Numbered from the stretch's first letter, positions 1-6,686 are shown. The stretch is 6,861 nt of DNA from Ardenticatenales bacterium (GCA_013812995.1 JACCSL010000551.1:1-6861); one strand, 5' to 3'. The notes: a model not told the origin generated them from the letters alone. Made by a program: numbers and translations.

Positions 1-125
1 ATATGCCGTTTGCTCGTATCTTGCGGGATCAACTGATCGATCAACTCCCCTATTCCTAACTCATCGTACATCGCTGCCACCAACCCCAGGTGGTCCAGCA
101 CCTCACTTTGATAGTTCGTGCTCAT
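1..125 (-). CDS. IS1634-like (DUF4277) transposase, 5' end only
   Basis: This is the first 41 codons of a transposase whose remainder lies left of the window. Translation from the ATG at 125-123 gives a short polar start, then LDHLGLVAAMYDELGIGELI, which matches from memory the N-terminal DUF4277 signature (LDHLG-V-G-..DELG..E-ID) of IS4-superfamily IS1634-like transposases. The start is supported by a GGGAGG Shine-Dalgarno sequence about six bases upstream. No stop occurs before the window edge, so nothing shows whether the gene is intact, and the DDE catalytic core cannot be seen. It is co-directional with the deacetylase and acyltransferase genes. The gene was not listed among long reading frames because it is cut by the edge. 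The family assignment is recalled from sequence pattern, not searched. Confidence 0.8.
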   Translation of the reverse strand, partial: MSTNYQSEVLDHLGLVAAMYDELGIGELIDQLIPQDTSKRH

Positions 126-207
126 CTTGCCTCCCTCTGTTTGGCAAGCAGCTTGGCTGAGATTTTGCCTTATTCCAAATTTAGCCAACCCCTATGCGGA
201 ATGTCGG
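1..207 (-). mobile_element. End of an IS1634-like insertion sequence
   Basis: The element contains the transposase 5' end and its upstream non-coding stretch (126 to about 207). The outer boundary is inferred: the 19 bases at 189-207 (read on the minus strand, CCGACATTCCGCATAGGGG) resemble an IS terminal inverted repeat, and they lie roughly 65-80 bases before the transposase start, a normal distance. The opposite end is outside the window, so neither the inverted repeat partner nor a target-site duplication can be confirmed. The proposed end is only ten bases past the deacetylase stop codon at 218-220. Confidence 0.55.
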
Positions 208-217
208 ATGTAAAGGT

Positions 218-937
218 TTAAGAGCGGGCCTGGAAGTACCGGGTGAGGGACGACGTTTCTTCGCGGATGAACTCTGCCATATACGTCGATGCCTCCTCTT
301 GGATCGCCCCGAGTGCCCCATCGCGGTCCCTGGCGCTCTCGTGCCACCAAACGGGATGAATCAGCAGTTGACTGCGCGGGTTAGCGCGAAAGAAACCATA
401 AACGTCGTCCACCCCGAAACGCTTACGGCTGTCACTCAGATAGCCATCCTTGGAGCAGAATCGTGGGTTGTAGGCGTCGCGGAACTGCGCGAAGGTTTCG
501 CGGACTCCTGCACTGGCGGGCTTGTGTTGAGCGATGGAGGTGACAGCCTGACCCAACCCATCCGCCAAACAGTTGGCCAGCAACGCGATGCGCTGCTGGC
601 GTGCCGTGGAACCCAATTCCTCGAATCCGGTGCAATCGTAGTGCAACCCGATTTCGTGTCCCATTCCGGCAATTGTTCGTAGCAGAGCTAGATTGTCTTG
701 GGACAGTGCATTGTAGTAGGGCGCTGTTAGCAGAACGAAGAAGGTTGCCCGAGCCCCCGCCTGCGAGTCAAGCTCCGCCATTTCCACCGCCTTGCGCACT
801 GAGAAATCAATGTCGTGGCGAAGAAACATATACGGTCCCTCATCGGGAAAGTGCACAAGGGGGCCGATGGGATAACCTAACCCCTTGCTAATGAAATTCA
901 GTAATCTAAGATAGCTTTCGTAGGTGAAATCCGTCAT
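218..937 (-). CDS. Polysaccharide deacetylase-like protein (NodB-like fold)
   Basis: A 239-aa soluble protein that probably removes N- or O-acetyl groups from a glycan or a nucleotide-sugar-linked intermediate. Visible motifs are RHDID (residues 40-44, the Asp pair used for metal and catalysis in this superfamily), ATFF (64-67, a core beta strand), GHEIGLHYD (93-101, with His94 and His99 as likely metal ligands) and LLIHPVWW (192-198, the HP motif near the C-terminus). There is no signal peptide, so it probably acts in the cytoplasm. The start ATG overlaps the stop of the upstream acyltransferase gene (ATGA), which points to translational coupling. The C-terminus ends about ten bases from a probable IS end, so the last residues could derive from or have been changed by the insertion, although all expected motifs are present. 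The exact substrate is unknown. Confidence 0.8.
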   Translation of the reverse strand: MTDFTYESYLRLLNFISKGLGYPIGPLVHFPDEGPYMFLRHDIDFSVRKAVEMAELDSQAGARATFFVLLTAPYYNALSQDNLALLRTIAGMGHEIGLHYDCTGFEELGSTARQQRIALLANCLADGLGQAVTSIAQHKPASAGVRETFAQFRDAYNPRFCSKDGYLSDSRKRFGVDDVYGFFRANPRSQLLIHPVWWHESARDRDGALGAIQEEASTYMAEFIREETSSLTRYFQARS

Positions 938-2100
938 TCACTCCCTCGACTCTTCGATTTTAGACGCTGTAGGTTGGTAAGGGGAAGGGTCTGGAAAGGG
1001 CGCTCCGTGAAGAAGCGGATTGCTCGGCGGCGGAGGTAGTCGCGTAGATCCTCGGCCAGCGGTGCCATTTCCCCCCGCACTGTTTCACTAGCGAGATCAA
1101 AAACGCAGCCTTGCATGTCCGCAAACTCCCTACCATCGTGTACAAGGAGAATGGTGGGAGGCGGACCCTCGTCTACCCTCTTGCTATCCTTCCCACAAAG
1201 TGGAATATAGACAACTGTCTCCTGCTGCCCGTTCAACTCTGCCGTGAAAGAGCGTCCGTCAGAGGTCACCGAGAGCACCTTGACCCCTTTGCTCGGCAGT
1301 GTCGTGAGATAATCAGCCATAATATCGTCGAGGAGTAAATCAATCTCGTCTTTATTGAGGGGGGTCGGATAGCCCTCCGGGCCTTTGAGGATACGCGCGG
1401 GGCTTCCTGCCGCCAGGCAGTAATCTGGGATGTTCTGGAGCACCAGAGAGCCAGCACCCACGGTGCTGTAGTCGCCGATGGTCACACCGGGCATGACTGT
1501 TGAATTTAGATAGACCACGGTGTGGTCTCCAATCTTGATCGGGGCAAAGTTGGTGCGGAATCCCATCAGTGCTGGTTGCCAGGCACCATGCGTCAGGAGT
1601 ACGACGTTACTGCTAAGCGCGGAGCCGCTTCCAATCGTCACGCTCTCTGAAAGGTTGATGTAGCAGCGGTCAAACACGGAAGTACGGTCACCCACAGTGA
1701 AATACGAGCGAGGCCCCCGTGCCCCGCCGCCGCCCACCAGGACATCATCCTTGAGCCAGAGGAACTCCCCGGTTCGGATGCCTTGACCGACCATAACCAC
1801 CCGCTGGCCTATGTTGCTACGCTGGCCTATGTGGAAGTACTCATTCAGTTCGGCCTCAAATCCCTTGCCGATGGTGCATCCCTTGCCAAGGGTGATCTCG
1901 GGCGAGATGATCCGGCTCCCATCACCGATCCTGCATTCGGCTCCCAGCTCAATAAAGTCACAGGTAATCTCCACACCGCTGCCGATCCGCGTGCCACGAC
2001 GTAGCACCACCTCGCTACCGCGAATGACGCTCCCTGGTAGAAGGACAACATCCTCTTCAACCCTTACATGATCAGCCTCAATCCGGCCGTCTTGACCCAT
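934..2100 (-). CDS. Left-handed beta-helix (hexapeptide-repeat) acyltransferase with C-terminal extension
   Basis: A 388-aa protein. Residues 1 to about 235 are imperfect hexapeptide repeats of the [LIV]-G-x4 type (for example IGSGVE, IGDGSR, LGKGCT, IGKGFE, VGDRTS, IGSGSA, IGDHTV, IGDYST, VGAGSL), which form a left-handed beta helix. His171 in LLTHGAW resembles the catalytic His of WbbJ/maltose-acetyltransferase-type enzymes, and IPDYCLAAGSPARILKG (224-240) is the typical end of such a domain. Residues about 245-388 are an extra mixed alpha/beta domain that I do not recognise. The likely reaction is transfer of an acetyl or other acyl group to a sugar. I chose the ATG at 2100-2098 because AAGGAGAGG lies eight bases upstream and the helix repeats begin right after it; the frame stays open upstream to 2448, but that part is low-complexity and overlaps the divergent gene. 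It is followed directly by the deacetylase gene through an ATGA overlap, so the pair may edit acylation of the same glycan. Confidence 0.85.
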   Translation of the reverse strand: MGQDGRIEADHVRVEEDVVLLPGSVIRGSEVVLRRGTRIGSGVEITCDFIELGAECRIGDGSRIISPEITLGKGCTIGKGFEAELNEYFHIGQRSNIGQRVVMVGQGIRTGEFLWLKDDVLVGGGGARGPRSYFTVGDRTSVFDRCYINLSESVTIGSGSALSSNVVLLTHGAWQPALMGFRTNFAPIKIGDHTVVYLNSTVMPGVTIGDYSTVGAGSLVLQNIPDYCLAAGSPARILKGPEGYPTPLNKDEIDLLLDDIMADYLTTLPSKGVKVLSVTSDGRSFTAELNGQQETVVYIPLCGKDSKRVDEGPPPTILLVHDGREFADMQGCVFDLASETVRGEMAPLAEDLRDYLRRRAIRFFTERPFQTLPLTNLQRLKSKSRGSE

Positions 2101-2227
2101 AGGATAAACCTCTCCTTCGTTTTTCGCATGGTAACATACTCTATCAGGGCAACAAATTCTCAGAGGAGTTTCCGAATCACCATTTGCAGCTACAATTGGC
2201 AGAGGCGAAGAACAGCTCTGGCCCACC
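2101..2227. promoter_or_regulatory. Divergent intergenic region with candidate promoters
   Basis: This 127-bp gap separates the leftward acyltransferase gene from the rightward 166-aa gene and must hold start signals for both. It is visibly more AT-rich than its flanks. On the plus strand TACAAT (2191-2196) is a good -10 candidate, but no convincing -35 lies 16-18 bases upstream. On the minus strand TATGTT (2138-2133) is a weaker -10 candidate, which would give a short leader carrying the AAGGAGAGG ribosome-binding site at about 2109-2117. The promoter calls are tentative; the placement between divergent genes is certain. Confidence 0.4.
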
Positions 2228-2728
2228 ATGAACGATAACCTACTCTTCCCCCAGGCCATGGCCCATCTGCGTGCGTTGATGGCCGCGACGCTGGAGCAGT
2301 GGGCGCTCGCGCCGCTGGCCGTGCTCCCGCAGGGCGAGGCGGCGTTAGCCGATGCCCTGTGCGCGGAGTATCTCATCGACAACGACACCCACGATCTGCT
2401 GCACCGCCTCTGGCGCTGGGAGGCAGCCATGCAGGCGGGCCGCGCCACGCTCGCCGAGGAATTCCAGGCCCACGCCTTACTGGAGGAACTGCTGGAGCTG
2501 TTTCAGAGCCTGCGCACCGCGCCCACGCTGGGCAAGCGCCACGATGCCATTGTCCCGCGCTGGCTTGCCGGGGAGAGCATCGCCGAGCTCGCCGAGAGCC
2601 GAGGCACTGACGAGCAGCGCATCCTCGTCCTGCTCCATGAGGTGGTGCGGTACTATCAATTATCAAATCTGGAGGCGCTCCGCGCCTTTCTGCTCACGAT
2701 CCAAGAGTACCCTAATGATAAAGAATGA
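2228..2728 (+). CDS. Uncharacterised helical protein with possible C-terminal helix-turn-helix
   Basis: A 166-aa protein that I do not recognise. It is rich in Ala, Leu and Glu, and almost every stretch reads as amphipathic helix. Residues 112-143 (WLAGESIAELAESRGTDEQR and the following ILVLLHEVVRYY) have the spacing of a helix-turn-helix: a short helix, a turn at SRG, then a recognition-type helix. DNA binding is therefore possible but unproven. There is no signal peptide or membrane segment. The ATG at 2228 is the first plausible start in a frame open back to 2135, but it has no clear Shine-Dalgarno sequence; the only purine run, AGAGGCG, is about 20 bases upstream. Codon choice is strongly GC-rich at third positions, which supports real coding. 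The end overlaps the next gene by 14 bases, which suggests joint translation and a shared role. Confidence 0.7.
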   Translation: MNDNLLFPQAMAHLRALMAATLEQWALAPLAVLPQGEAALADALCAEYLIDNDTHDLLHRLWRWEAAMQAGRATLAEEFQAHALLEELLELFQSLRTAPTLGKRHDAIVPRWLAGESIAELAESRGTDEQRILVLLHEVVRYYQLSNLEALRAFLLTIQEYPNDKE

Positions 2729-3380
2729 AGTCCAACAGCTTAGTGAGTGGCTCGGCTTTGACCCACAGTTGCCCGAGGGGAGCCGCGCCACCTTCACAGG
2801 CAGTGACCTAGTGGTGCTGCGTCTGCCACTGGAGCAGTCGCAGACGCTCCTTACCCTGAAGCAGCGCTTTGGGCAGCATGGTTTTCCGCTGAACGAGGAG
2901 AAAAGTCTGCCGAGGGAGGGCAAGTATCGCTTTATCTCCGAGGCGCGTAAGTTCTACATCCATATCCGTGCAGGCGCGGGAGCGAGTGGTCAGACGCTCG
3001 TCAACATCACGGATGCCACCGAGCAGAGCGACGAGAAGTTTAGGGGGCGTGTGAGTCGCTTTCTGGAGGTGTCGCTGGGGGAAGGAGCCAGTGCTCTGGA
3101 ATCCGGGACGCTCCTCGTCCCGTGGCAGAAACCGGATGGTACCGTTCACGAGGCGATGGAGCGGGTAGACCGGCTCCTGGCGGCCATCATGGACGAGAAT
3201 GGGTTTATCTTGCATCCTGCGTCTCACCCGGAGGACGGAATCTACCTTTACACTGTCGGGAGCTGCGCGGTGGAGGCGCATTTCTTCCCAAGTATTGAGG
3301 ATCCCTACAACAAGTGGGGGGATGGCATGGGGTTTATCCTCTCCATGAGAATTGCTGCCGATCCCCTGCAAGAGCTTTGA
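2715..3380 (+). CDS. Uncharacterised 221-aa protein, coupled to the upstream gene
   Basis: A soluble protein with no motif I can assign. The N-terminal half has alternating charged and hydrophobic beta-like segments (TFTGSDLVVLRLPLEQSQTL, then a KYRFISEARKFYIHIRAG stretch). The C-terminal half contains a helical part (about 150-165) and ends with an aromatic segment including DPYNKWGDGMGF. I start it at the ATG at 2715-2717, inside the end of the 166-aa gene in another frame; the frame is open further upstream (to 2352), but that portion is only the shadow of the upstream gene. A weak AAGAG lies upstream, so translation probably depends on coupling. The stop lies 15 bases before tgt, so the three genes probably form one transcript. 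Function unknown; the context links it only loosely to tRNA modification. Confidence 0.7.
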   Translation: MIKNEVQQLSEWLGFDPQLPEGSRATFTGSDLVVLRLPLEQSQTLLTLKQRFGQHGFPLNEEKSLPREGKYRFISEARKFYIHIRAGAGASGQTLVNITDATEQSDEKFRGRVSRFLEVSLGEGASALESGTLLVPWQKPDGTVHEAMERVDRLLAAIMDENGFILHPASHPEDGIYLYTVGSCAVEAHFFPSIEDPYNKWGDGMGFILSMRIAADPLQEL

Positions 3381-3395
3381 GGCGAGCAAATTACG

Positions 3396-4652
3396 ATGAA
3401 GCAGCCCGGTTTTGCCTTTGAGATTCACAAGGAGCGCGGCGCGGCACGCCTGGCAACCTACACCACGCCGCATGGACAGATCAAGACACCCGCCTTTGTC
3501 GCTGTGGGAACCCAGGCCACTGTCAAATCGGTCACGCCGGAGATGGTGCGGACAGCAGGCATCCAGGTGCTTTTTTGCAACACCTACCATCTTTATCTGC
3601 GTCCTGGCGCGGAGGTCGTGGCAAAGCTGGGAGGGCTTCATCGCTTCATGCAGTGGGATGGTCCTATTCTGACGGACAGCGGGGGCTTTCAGGTCTTCTC
3701 GCTGGGGGCGGCCATCGAGCATGGTGTGGGCAAGATCGCGAATATCTTCCCTGGCGAGGTGGGCGGCGTGGAGAGCGACACCAAACGCGGCAAGGTCGCG
3801 CGCCCTGGAGAGTCGATGGTCAAGGTCGAGGAGGAGCAGGTGCTCTTCAAGAGCCACCTGGATGGCTCTCAGCATCTGTTCACGCCCGAGAAATCTATCG
3901 CCATCCAGCGTGCCCTCGGGGCGGACATGATTCTGGCCTTCGACGAGTGTACCTCGCCGCTGCACGATGCGACGTATACTCGGCAAAGTTGTCATCGCAC
4001 CCATCGCTGGGCCGAGCGCTCCCTGCGCTATTTCCAGGAGTCAACGCCGCAGCACGGGTACGCCCAGACGCTCTATGGCATTATTCAGGGCGGGGCCTTC
4101 CGTGATATCCGCGTGGAGAGCGCCCAGGTGATTGGCGGCATGGACTTCGACGGCATCGCTATTGGCGGTAATCTGGGGAAGACCAAGCAGGACATGCATG
4201 CCATCCTCGATTGGAGTATGCCGCACCTGCCGCGTGAGAAGCCGCGCCATCTCCTGGGCATTGGCGACATTCCCGATATCTTCGAGGCGGTGGAGCGCGG
4301 CTGCGATACCTTCGACTGCGTTGCGCCGACGCGCATGGCACGCAACGGGGGGCTCCATGTCCGCGTGGATGACGATGGAACCCCGCTGCCCAAGTTCCGG
4401 CTGAACCTGCGCAACGCCCGCTTCAAGGCAGACCCGCGCCCGGTAATGGAAGATTGCATCTGCTACACCTGCCAGAAATACTCCCGTGCCTACCTGCGTC
4501 ATCTCATTCACGCCGATGAGATGTTGGCCTACACGCTCGCGACGATCCACAACCTCCACTTCATTGCCACGCTCTGCGCCGACATCCGCCAGGCCCTTCG
4601 CAATGACACCTTCCAGGCCATGAAAGCGGCTTGGCTGGGTCCACTGTTGTAG
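3396..4652 (+). CDS. tgt: tRNA-guanine transglycosylase (queuine/preQ1 tRNA-ribosyltransferase)
   Basis: A 418-aa cytosolic enzyme that swaps guanine-34 in the anticodon of GUN tRNAs for a 7-deazaguanine base in queuosine formation. The family landmarks are in order: VGTQATVKSVTPE (37-49), NTYHLYLRPG (62-71), DSGGFQVFSL (94-103, catalytic Asp94), SHLDGS (153-158), FDECTSP (182-188), YGIIQGG (227-233), FDCVAPTR (306-313, nucleophile Asp307), and the zinc site Cys354, Cys356, Cys359 and His385. The Cys359-to-His385 spacing of 26 matches that remembered for the Zymomonas enzyme. Two things are unusual: about 34 extra residues around 105-138, which explains the length above the usual 370-390 aa, and a base-pocket loop reading GGNLGKT where bacterial enzymes usually have GGLxVGE. 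No queuosine synthesis genes are nearby. Translation starts at ATG 3396 with only a weak, distant GAGG. A terminator follows the stop directly. Confidence 0.96.
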   Translation: MKQPGFAFEIHKERGAARLATYTTPHGQIKTPAFVAVGTQATVKSVTPEMVRTAGIQVLFCNTYHLYLRPGAEVVAKLGGLHRFMQWDGPILTDSGGFQVFSLGAAIEHGVGKIANIFPGEVGGVESDTKRGKVARPGESMVKVEEEQVLFKSHLDGSQHLFTPEKSIAIQRALGADMILAFDECTSPLHDATYTRQSCHRTHRWAERSLRYFQESTPQHGYAQTLYGIIQGGAFRDIRVESAQVIGGMDFDGIAIGGNLGKTKQDMHAILDWSMPHLPREKPRHLLGIGDIPDIFEAVERGCDTFDCVAPTRMARNGGLHVRVDDDGTPLPKFRLNLRNARFKADPRPVMEDCICYTCQKYSRAYLRHLIHADEMLAYTLATIHNLHFIATLCADIRQALRNDTFQAMKAAWLGPLL

Positions 4653-4658
4653 CCAACG

Positions 4659-4690
4659 AAAAAGAGACGCGGAACCCGTGCCTCTTTTTT
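4659..4690. terminator. Bidirectional intrinsic terminator between convergent operons
   Basis: The left arm AAAAAGAG (4659-4666) pairs with CTCTTTTT (4682-4689). After a single A/C mismatch, CGCGG (4668-4672) pairs with CCGTG (4676-4680, one G·T wobble) around an AAC loop. A T-run closes the hairpin on the plus strand, and the A-run at its left becomes a T-run on the minus strand, so it can end both the tgt transcript (stop at 4652) and the ABC transporter transcript (stop at 4700). Confidence 0.85.
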
Positions 4691-4699
4691 GTTTTCCGG

Positions 4700-5755
4700 T
4701 TATTCGGAGCTTGTTCCGGTGAACTCGTCGGTGTACAACTCGTCCAGCGGGACCGTCTTATCAAGCAGCCCTGCGTCAAGCATGAACTGCTGGCTGCTTT
4801 CCCAGGATGTGCCAGGGACGATGCCAGGAGTCTCGTTCTGCCAGAAGGGGAGCGATGCCTCAAGCACGGCTCGCTGCATCTCCGCGTTGTCTCCGCCTGC
4901 TTCTGGAACCCAGCGCTCGCTTGAAACAATGGCGAAGGCCCCGTCCGGGTCAGCGAGCGTATCCTCGATGCCACGTAGCATAGCCCGGACCATTCCCTGC
5001 ACCAGCTCAGGGTCATTCTCAATTGTCACATCATTCGTGATGAGCCCATTCGCGACCAGGTCGATGAAATCAGCCACCATGATCACGTTCGGCTCGTAGC
5101 CCTGGTCGGTAAGCTGAAGCGGCTCGTTTGTGGCGTAGACCACCACCGCATCCACCTTCTCCTCCACCAAAATCGGTACCTGGTTGAAGCCAATCGCCTC
5201 CAGCCTCACCGCGTCCGCATTGATTCCCGCCGCGTGAGCCACTGCCAACCATCCAATGTAGTTGGCACCGAAAAGCCCCGGTAGCCCAAGGGTCTTTCCC
5301 TCCAGCACTTTTGGGTCGCTCAGGTCATGCTTCAGCGAGGCAATCGCCACGGGGAAGCGACGATACCAGTTCGCCACGTAGCGCACAGGCAGCCCGCGCG
5401 AGCGTCCGAGCATCACCTGGTCGCCACTCGCGATGGCAAACTGCAACTCGTTCGCGGCCACCAATTGCACCAGGTCGTTTTCCATCCCGTAGTCGAAGGT
5501 CAATTCAATCCCCTCGTCTGCAAAATAACCTTTTTCTACCGCTACATAGAAGGGCGCGAACTGCACATTTGGAATATACCCCATCGCCAGCGTGACCGGG
5601 CGCAACGCACGGGTCGTCGCTGCCGCCGTAACAGCAGTGCTCTCCACCGTTCCACTCTCCGGCTCCGCCGTTGGCTCTGACCCACCCCCTCCACACCCGC
5701 TCATCAACACACCCATCATCAGACACAACAGCACAAAACTCACTTTTCGAAACAT
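4700..5755 (-). CDS. ABC transporter substrate-binding lipoprotein, NMT1/THI5-like
   Basis: A 351-aa periplasmic-face or membrane-anchored solute-binding protein that captures a small molecule for the adjacent permease. Residues 1-21 are a lipoprotein signal peptide (basic FRK, hydrophobic core, lipobox LMSGC with Cys21 as the lipidated residue), followed by a Gly and Thr/Glu/Pro-rich linker to about residue 50. The mature domain begins with VTLAMGYIPNVQFAPFYVAV and continues with EKGYFADEGIEL, typical of the NMT1/THI5/SsuA group that binds thiamine pyrimidine precursors, sulfonates, nitrate or related ligands. The GLPVRYVANWY segment also fits that group and leans toward ThiY-type proteins. 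The specific ligand cannot be read from sequence. ATG at 5755 has AAGGAACC immediately upstream. It is the second gene after the permease, 47 bases downstream of its stop, and ends at the shared terminator. Confidence 0.92.
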   Translation of the reverse strand: MFRKVSFVLLCLMMGVLMSGCGGGGSEPTAEPESGTVESTAVTAAATTRALRPVTLAMGYIPNVQFAPFYVAVEKGYFADEGIELTFDYGMENDLVQLVAANELQFAIASGDQVMLGRSRGLPVRYVANWYRRFPVAIASLKHDLSDPKVLEGKTLGLPGLFGANYIGWLAVAHAAGINADAVRLEAIGFNQVPILVEEKVDAVVVYATNEPLQLTDQGYEPNVIMVADFIDLVANGLITNDVTIENDPELVQGMVRAMLRGIEDTLADPDGAFAIVSSERWVPEAGGDNAEMQRAVLEASLPFWQNETPGIVPGTSWESSQQFMLDAGLLDKTVPLDELYTDEFTGTSSE

Positions 5756-5773
5756 GGTTCCTTAACCCTTCCT

Positions 5774-5794
5774 TGACTTTTGACTTTTGACTTT
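5774..5794. repeat. Three tandem copies of a heptamer between permease and binding-protein genes
   Basis: Three exact, head-to-tail copies of TGACTTT occupy 5774-5780, 5781-5787 and 5788-5794 on the plus strand (AAAGTCA in the transcribed direction). They fill nearly half of the 47-bp gap between the permease stop and the binding-protein start, upstream of the latter's ribosome-binding site. They may be a slippage-prone microsatellite or a spacer affecting expression of the binding protein; no coding role is possible. Confidence 0.9.
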
Positions 5795-5802
5795 CCGTTC
5801 CC

Positions 5803-6633
5803 TCACCGTTGCCAGCGCACAAGGCGCTGCTCCAGGAATACGACAATCCCGTACAGTGCCAGCGCCATCCCTGCCAGGCTGAGAAGTGCGACGAAGAGCA
5901 GCGGCGTGTCATAGAGACCACCGCGCGCGATGTTGATGAGAGCCCCCAGCCCCTCGCGCGCGCCCACAAACTCCCCGACCACCGCTCCAACCACCGCCAG
6001 TGTCACCCCCAGCTTGATACCACCGAAGAGAACGGGCAGGGCTGCAGGCACCTCGACCAGCCGGAAACGCTGCCAGCGCGAGGCGCGCAGCACCGTCATC
6101 AACTCCAGCCAGTCGCGATCCACCGAGCGCACACCGACGATGGTGTTGATAAGCACCGGGAAGAAGACGATGAGCGCACAGACCAGCACCTTGCTCGTGA
6201 GCCCGAACCCGAACCAGATCACCAGCAGCGGCGCAACCGCCACCACGGGAACGGCCTGCATCGCCACCAGCCAGGGCGCGATGAGACGCTCGGCCACCGG
6301 GCGCTTCGCGAGCCAGTAACCCATCAAGGTGGCGGTCAGGAAGCCGAGCATGAAGCCCAGCAGGGTTTCGGCCAGTGTCACCCGTAGATGACGCCAGAGC
6401 AAGCCACTCCAGATCGCCGTGACGAACTTGGCTGCCACGGCCATCGGCGAGGGCAGCACAAACTCCGGATAGTCACCCACCACCACGACCAACTGCCAGC
6501 TCGCCAGGAGAACCAGTAGCCCCAGCGGCAACGTGGCCCACTCCCAGCGCAGTTTCAATGTCTCCCACCACCGTTTTTCCACGAGCGGGCGCTGAGGAGC
6601 TCGCTCCTGAAGATGCGTCTCATTGCTCAACAT
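5803..6633 (-). CDS. ABC transporter permease, SsuC/ThiX/TauC type
   Basis: A 276-aa inner-membrane protein forming the channel for the adjacent solute-binding protein. After a polar, basic N-terminus (residues 1 to about 30) it has about six hydrophobic segments, beginning with LPLGLLVLLASWQLVVVVGD. PEFVLPSP is the usual lead-in of this subfamily. The cytoplasmic EAA-type loop that docks the ATPase reads ELMTVLRASRWQRFRLVEVP followed by AALPVLFGGIKLG. I chose the ATG at 6633-6631 because GAGG lies seven bases upstream; an in-frame GTG at 6654 would add seven residues but has no good ribosome-binding site. It leads the operon, and its leader carries an intrinsic terminator. No ATP-binding subunit is encoded in the window, so one must come from beyond it or be shared. 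Substrate uncertain: a thiamine precursor, a nitrogen compound or a sulfonate are all possible. Confidence 0.93.
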   Translation of the reverse strand: MLSNETHLQERAPQRPLVEKRWWETLKLRWEWATLPLGLLVLLASWQLVVVVGDYPEFVLPSPMAVAAKFVTAIWSGLLWRHLRVTLAETLLGFMLGFLTATLMGYWLAKRPVAERLIAPWLVAMQAVPVVAVAPLLVIWFGFGLTSKVLVCALIVFFPVLINTIVGVRSVDRDWLELMTVLRASRWQRFRLVEVPAALPVLFGGIKLGVTLAVVGAVVGEFVGAREGLGALINIARGGLYDTPLLFVALLSLAGMALALYGIVVFLEQRLVRWQR

Positions 6634-6660
6634 GGCTCTTCCTCTCTTTCCCACGACAAC

Positions 6661-6686
6661 AAAAAACCCGAAGGAGGGCCTTCGGG
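6661..6686 (-). terminator. Intrinsic terminator just upstream of the permease gene
   Basis: On the minus strand an 8-bp perfect stem (CCCGAAGG at 6686-6679 with CCTTCGGG at 6674-6667) closes a 4-nt loop and runs straight into six T residues (6666-6661). The T-run ends 27 nt before the permease ATG, which leaves no room for a separate promoter, so transcription of the operon must pass through it or start within it. Confidence 0.88.

Noticed and set aside
194..682. 162-codon frame on the plus strand opposite the deacetylase
   Set aside because: Antisense shadow of a gene with recognisable catalytic motifs; no ribosome-binding site or domain of its own.
2101..2448. N-terminal extension of the acyltransferase frame
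   Set aside because: The translated extension is Ser/Ala/Arg-rich without helix repeats, overlaps the divergent 166-aa gene, and a strong ribosome-binding site sits before the ATG at 2100.
2352..2714. N-terminal extension of the 221-aa gene frame
   Set aside because: The extension is Pro/Cys/Arg/Ser-rich and lies wholly inside the 166-aa gene in another frame; sensible protein begins at the ATG at 2715.
2808..4004. Long open frame (398 codons) on the minus strand opposite tgt
   Set aside because: It is antisense to the clearly conserved tgt gene and the end of the 221-aa gene, its composition is Arg/His-rich with no domain, and it reflects the GC-rich codon bias of the true strand.
5809..6387. 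192-codon plus-strand frame opposite the permease gene
   Set aside because: Composition is His/Gln/Arg-rich with no domain; it is the complement of hydrophobic membrane-segment codons on the true strand.
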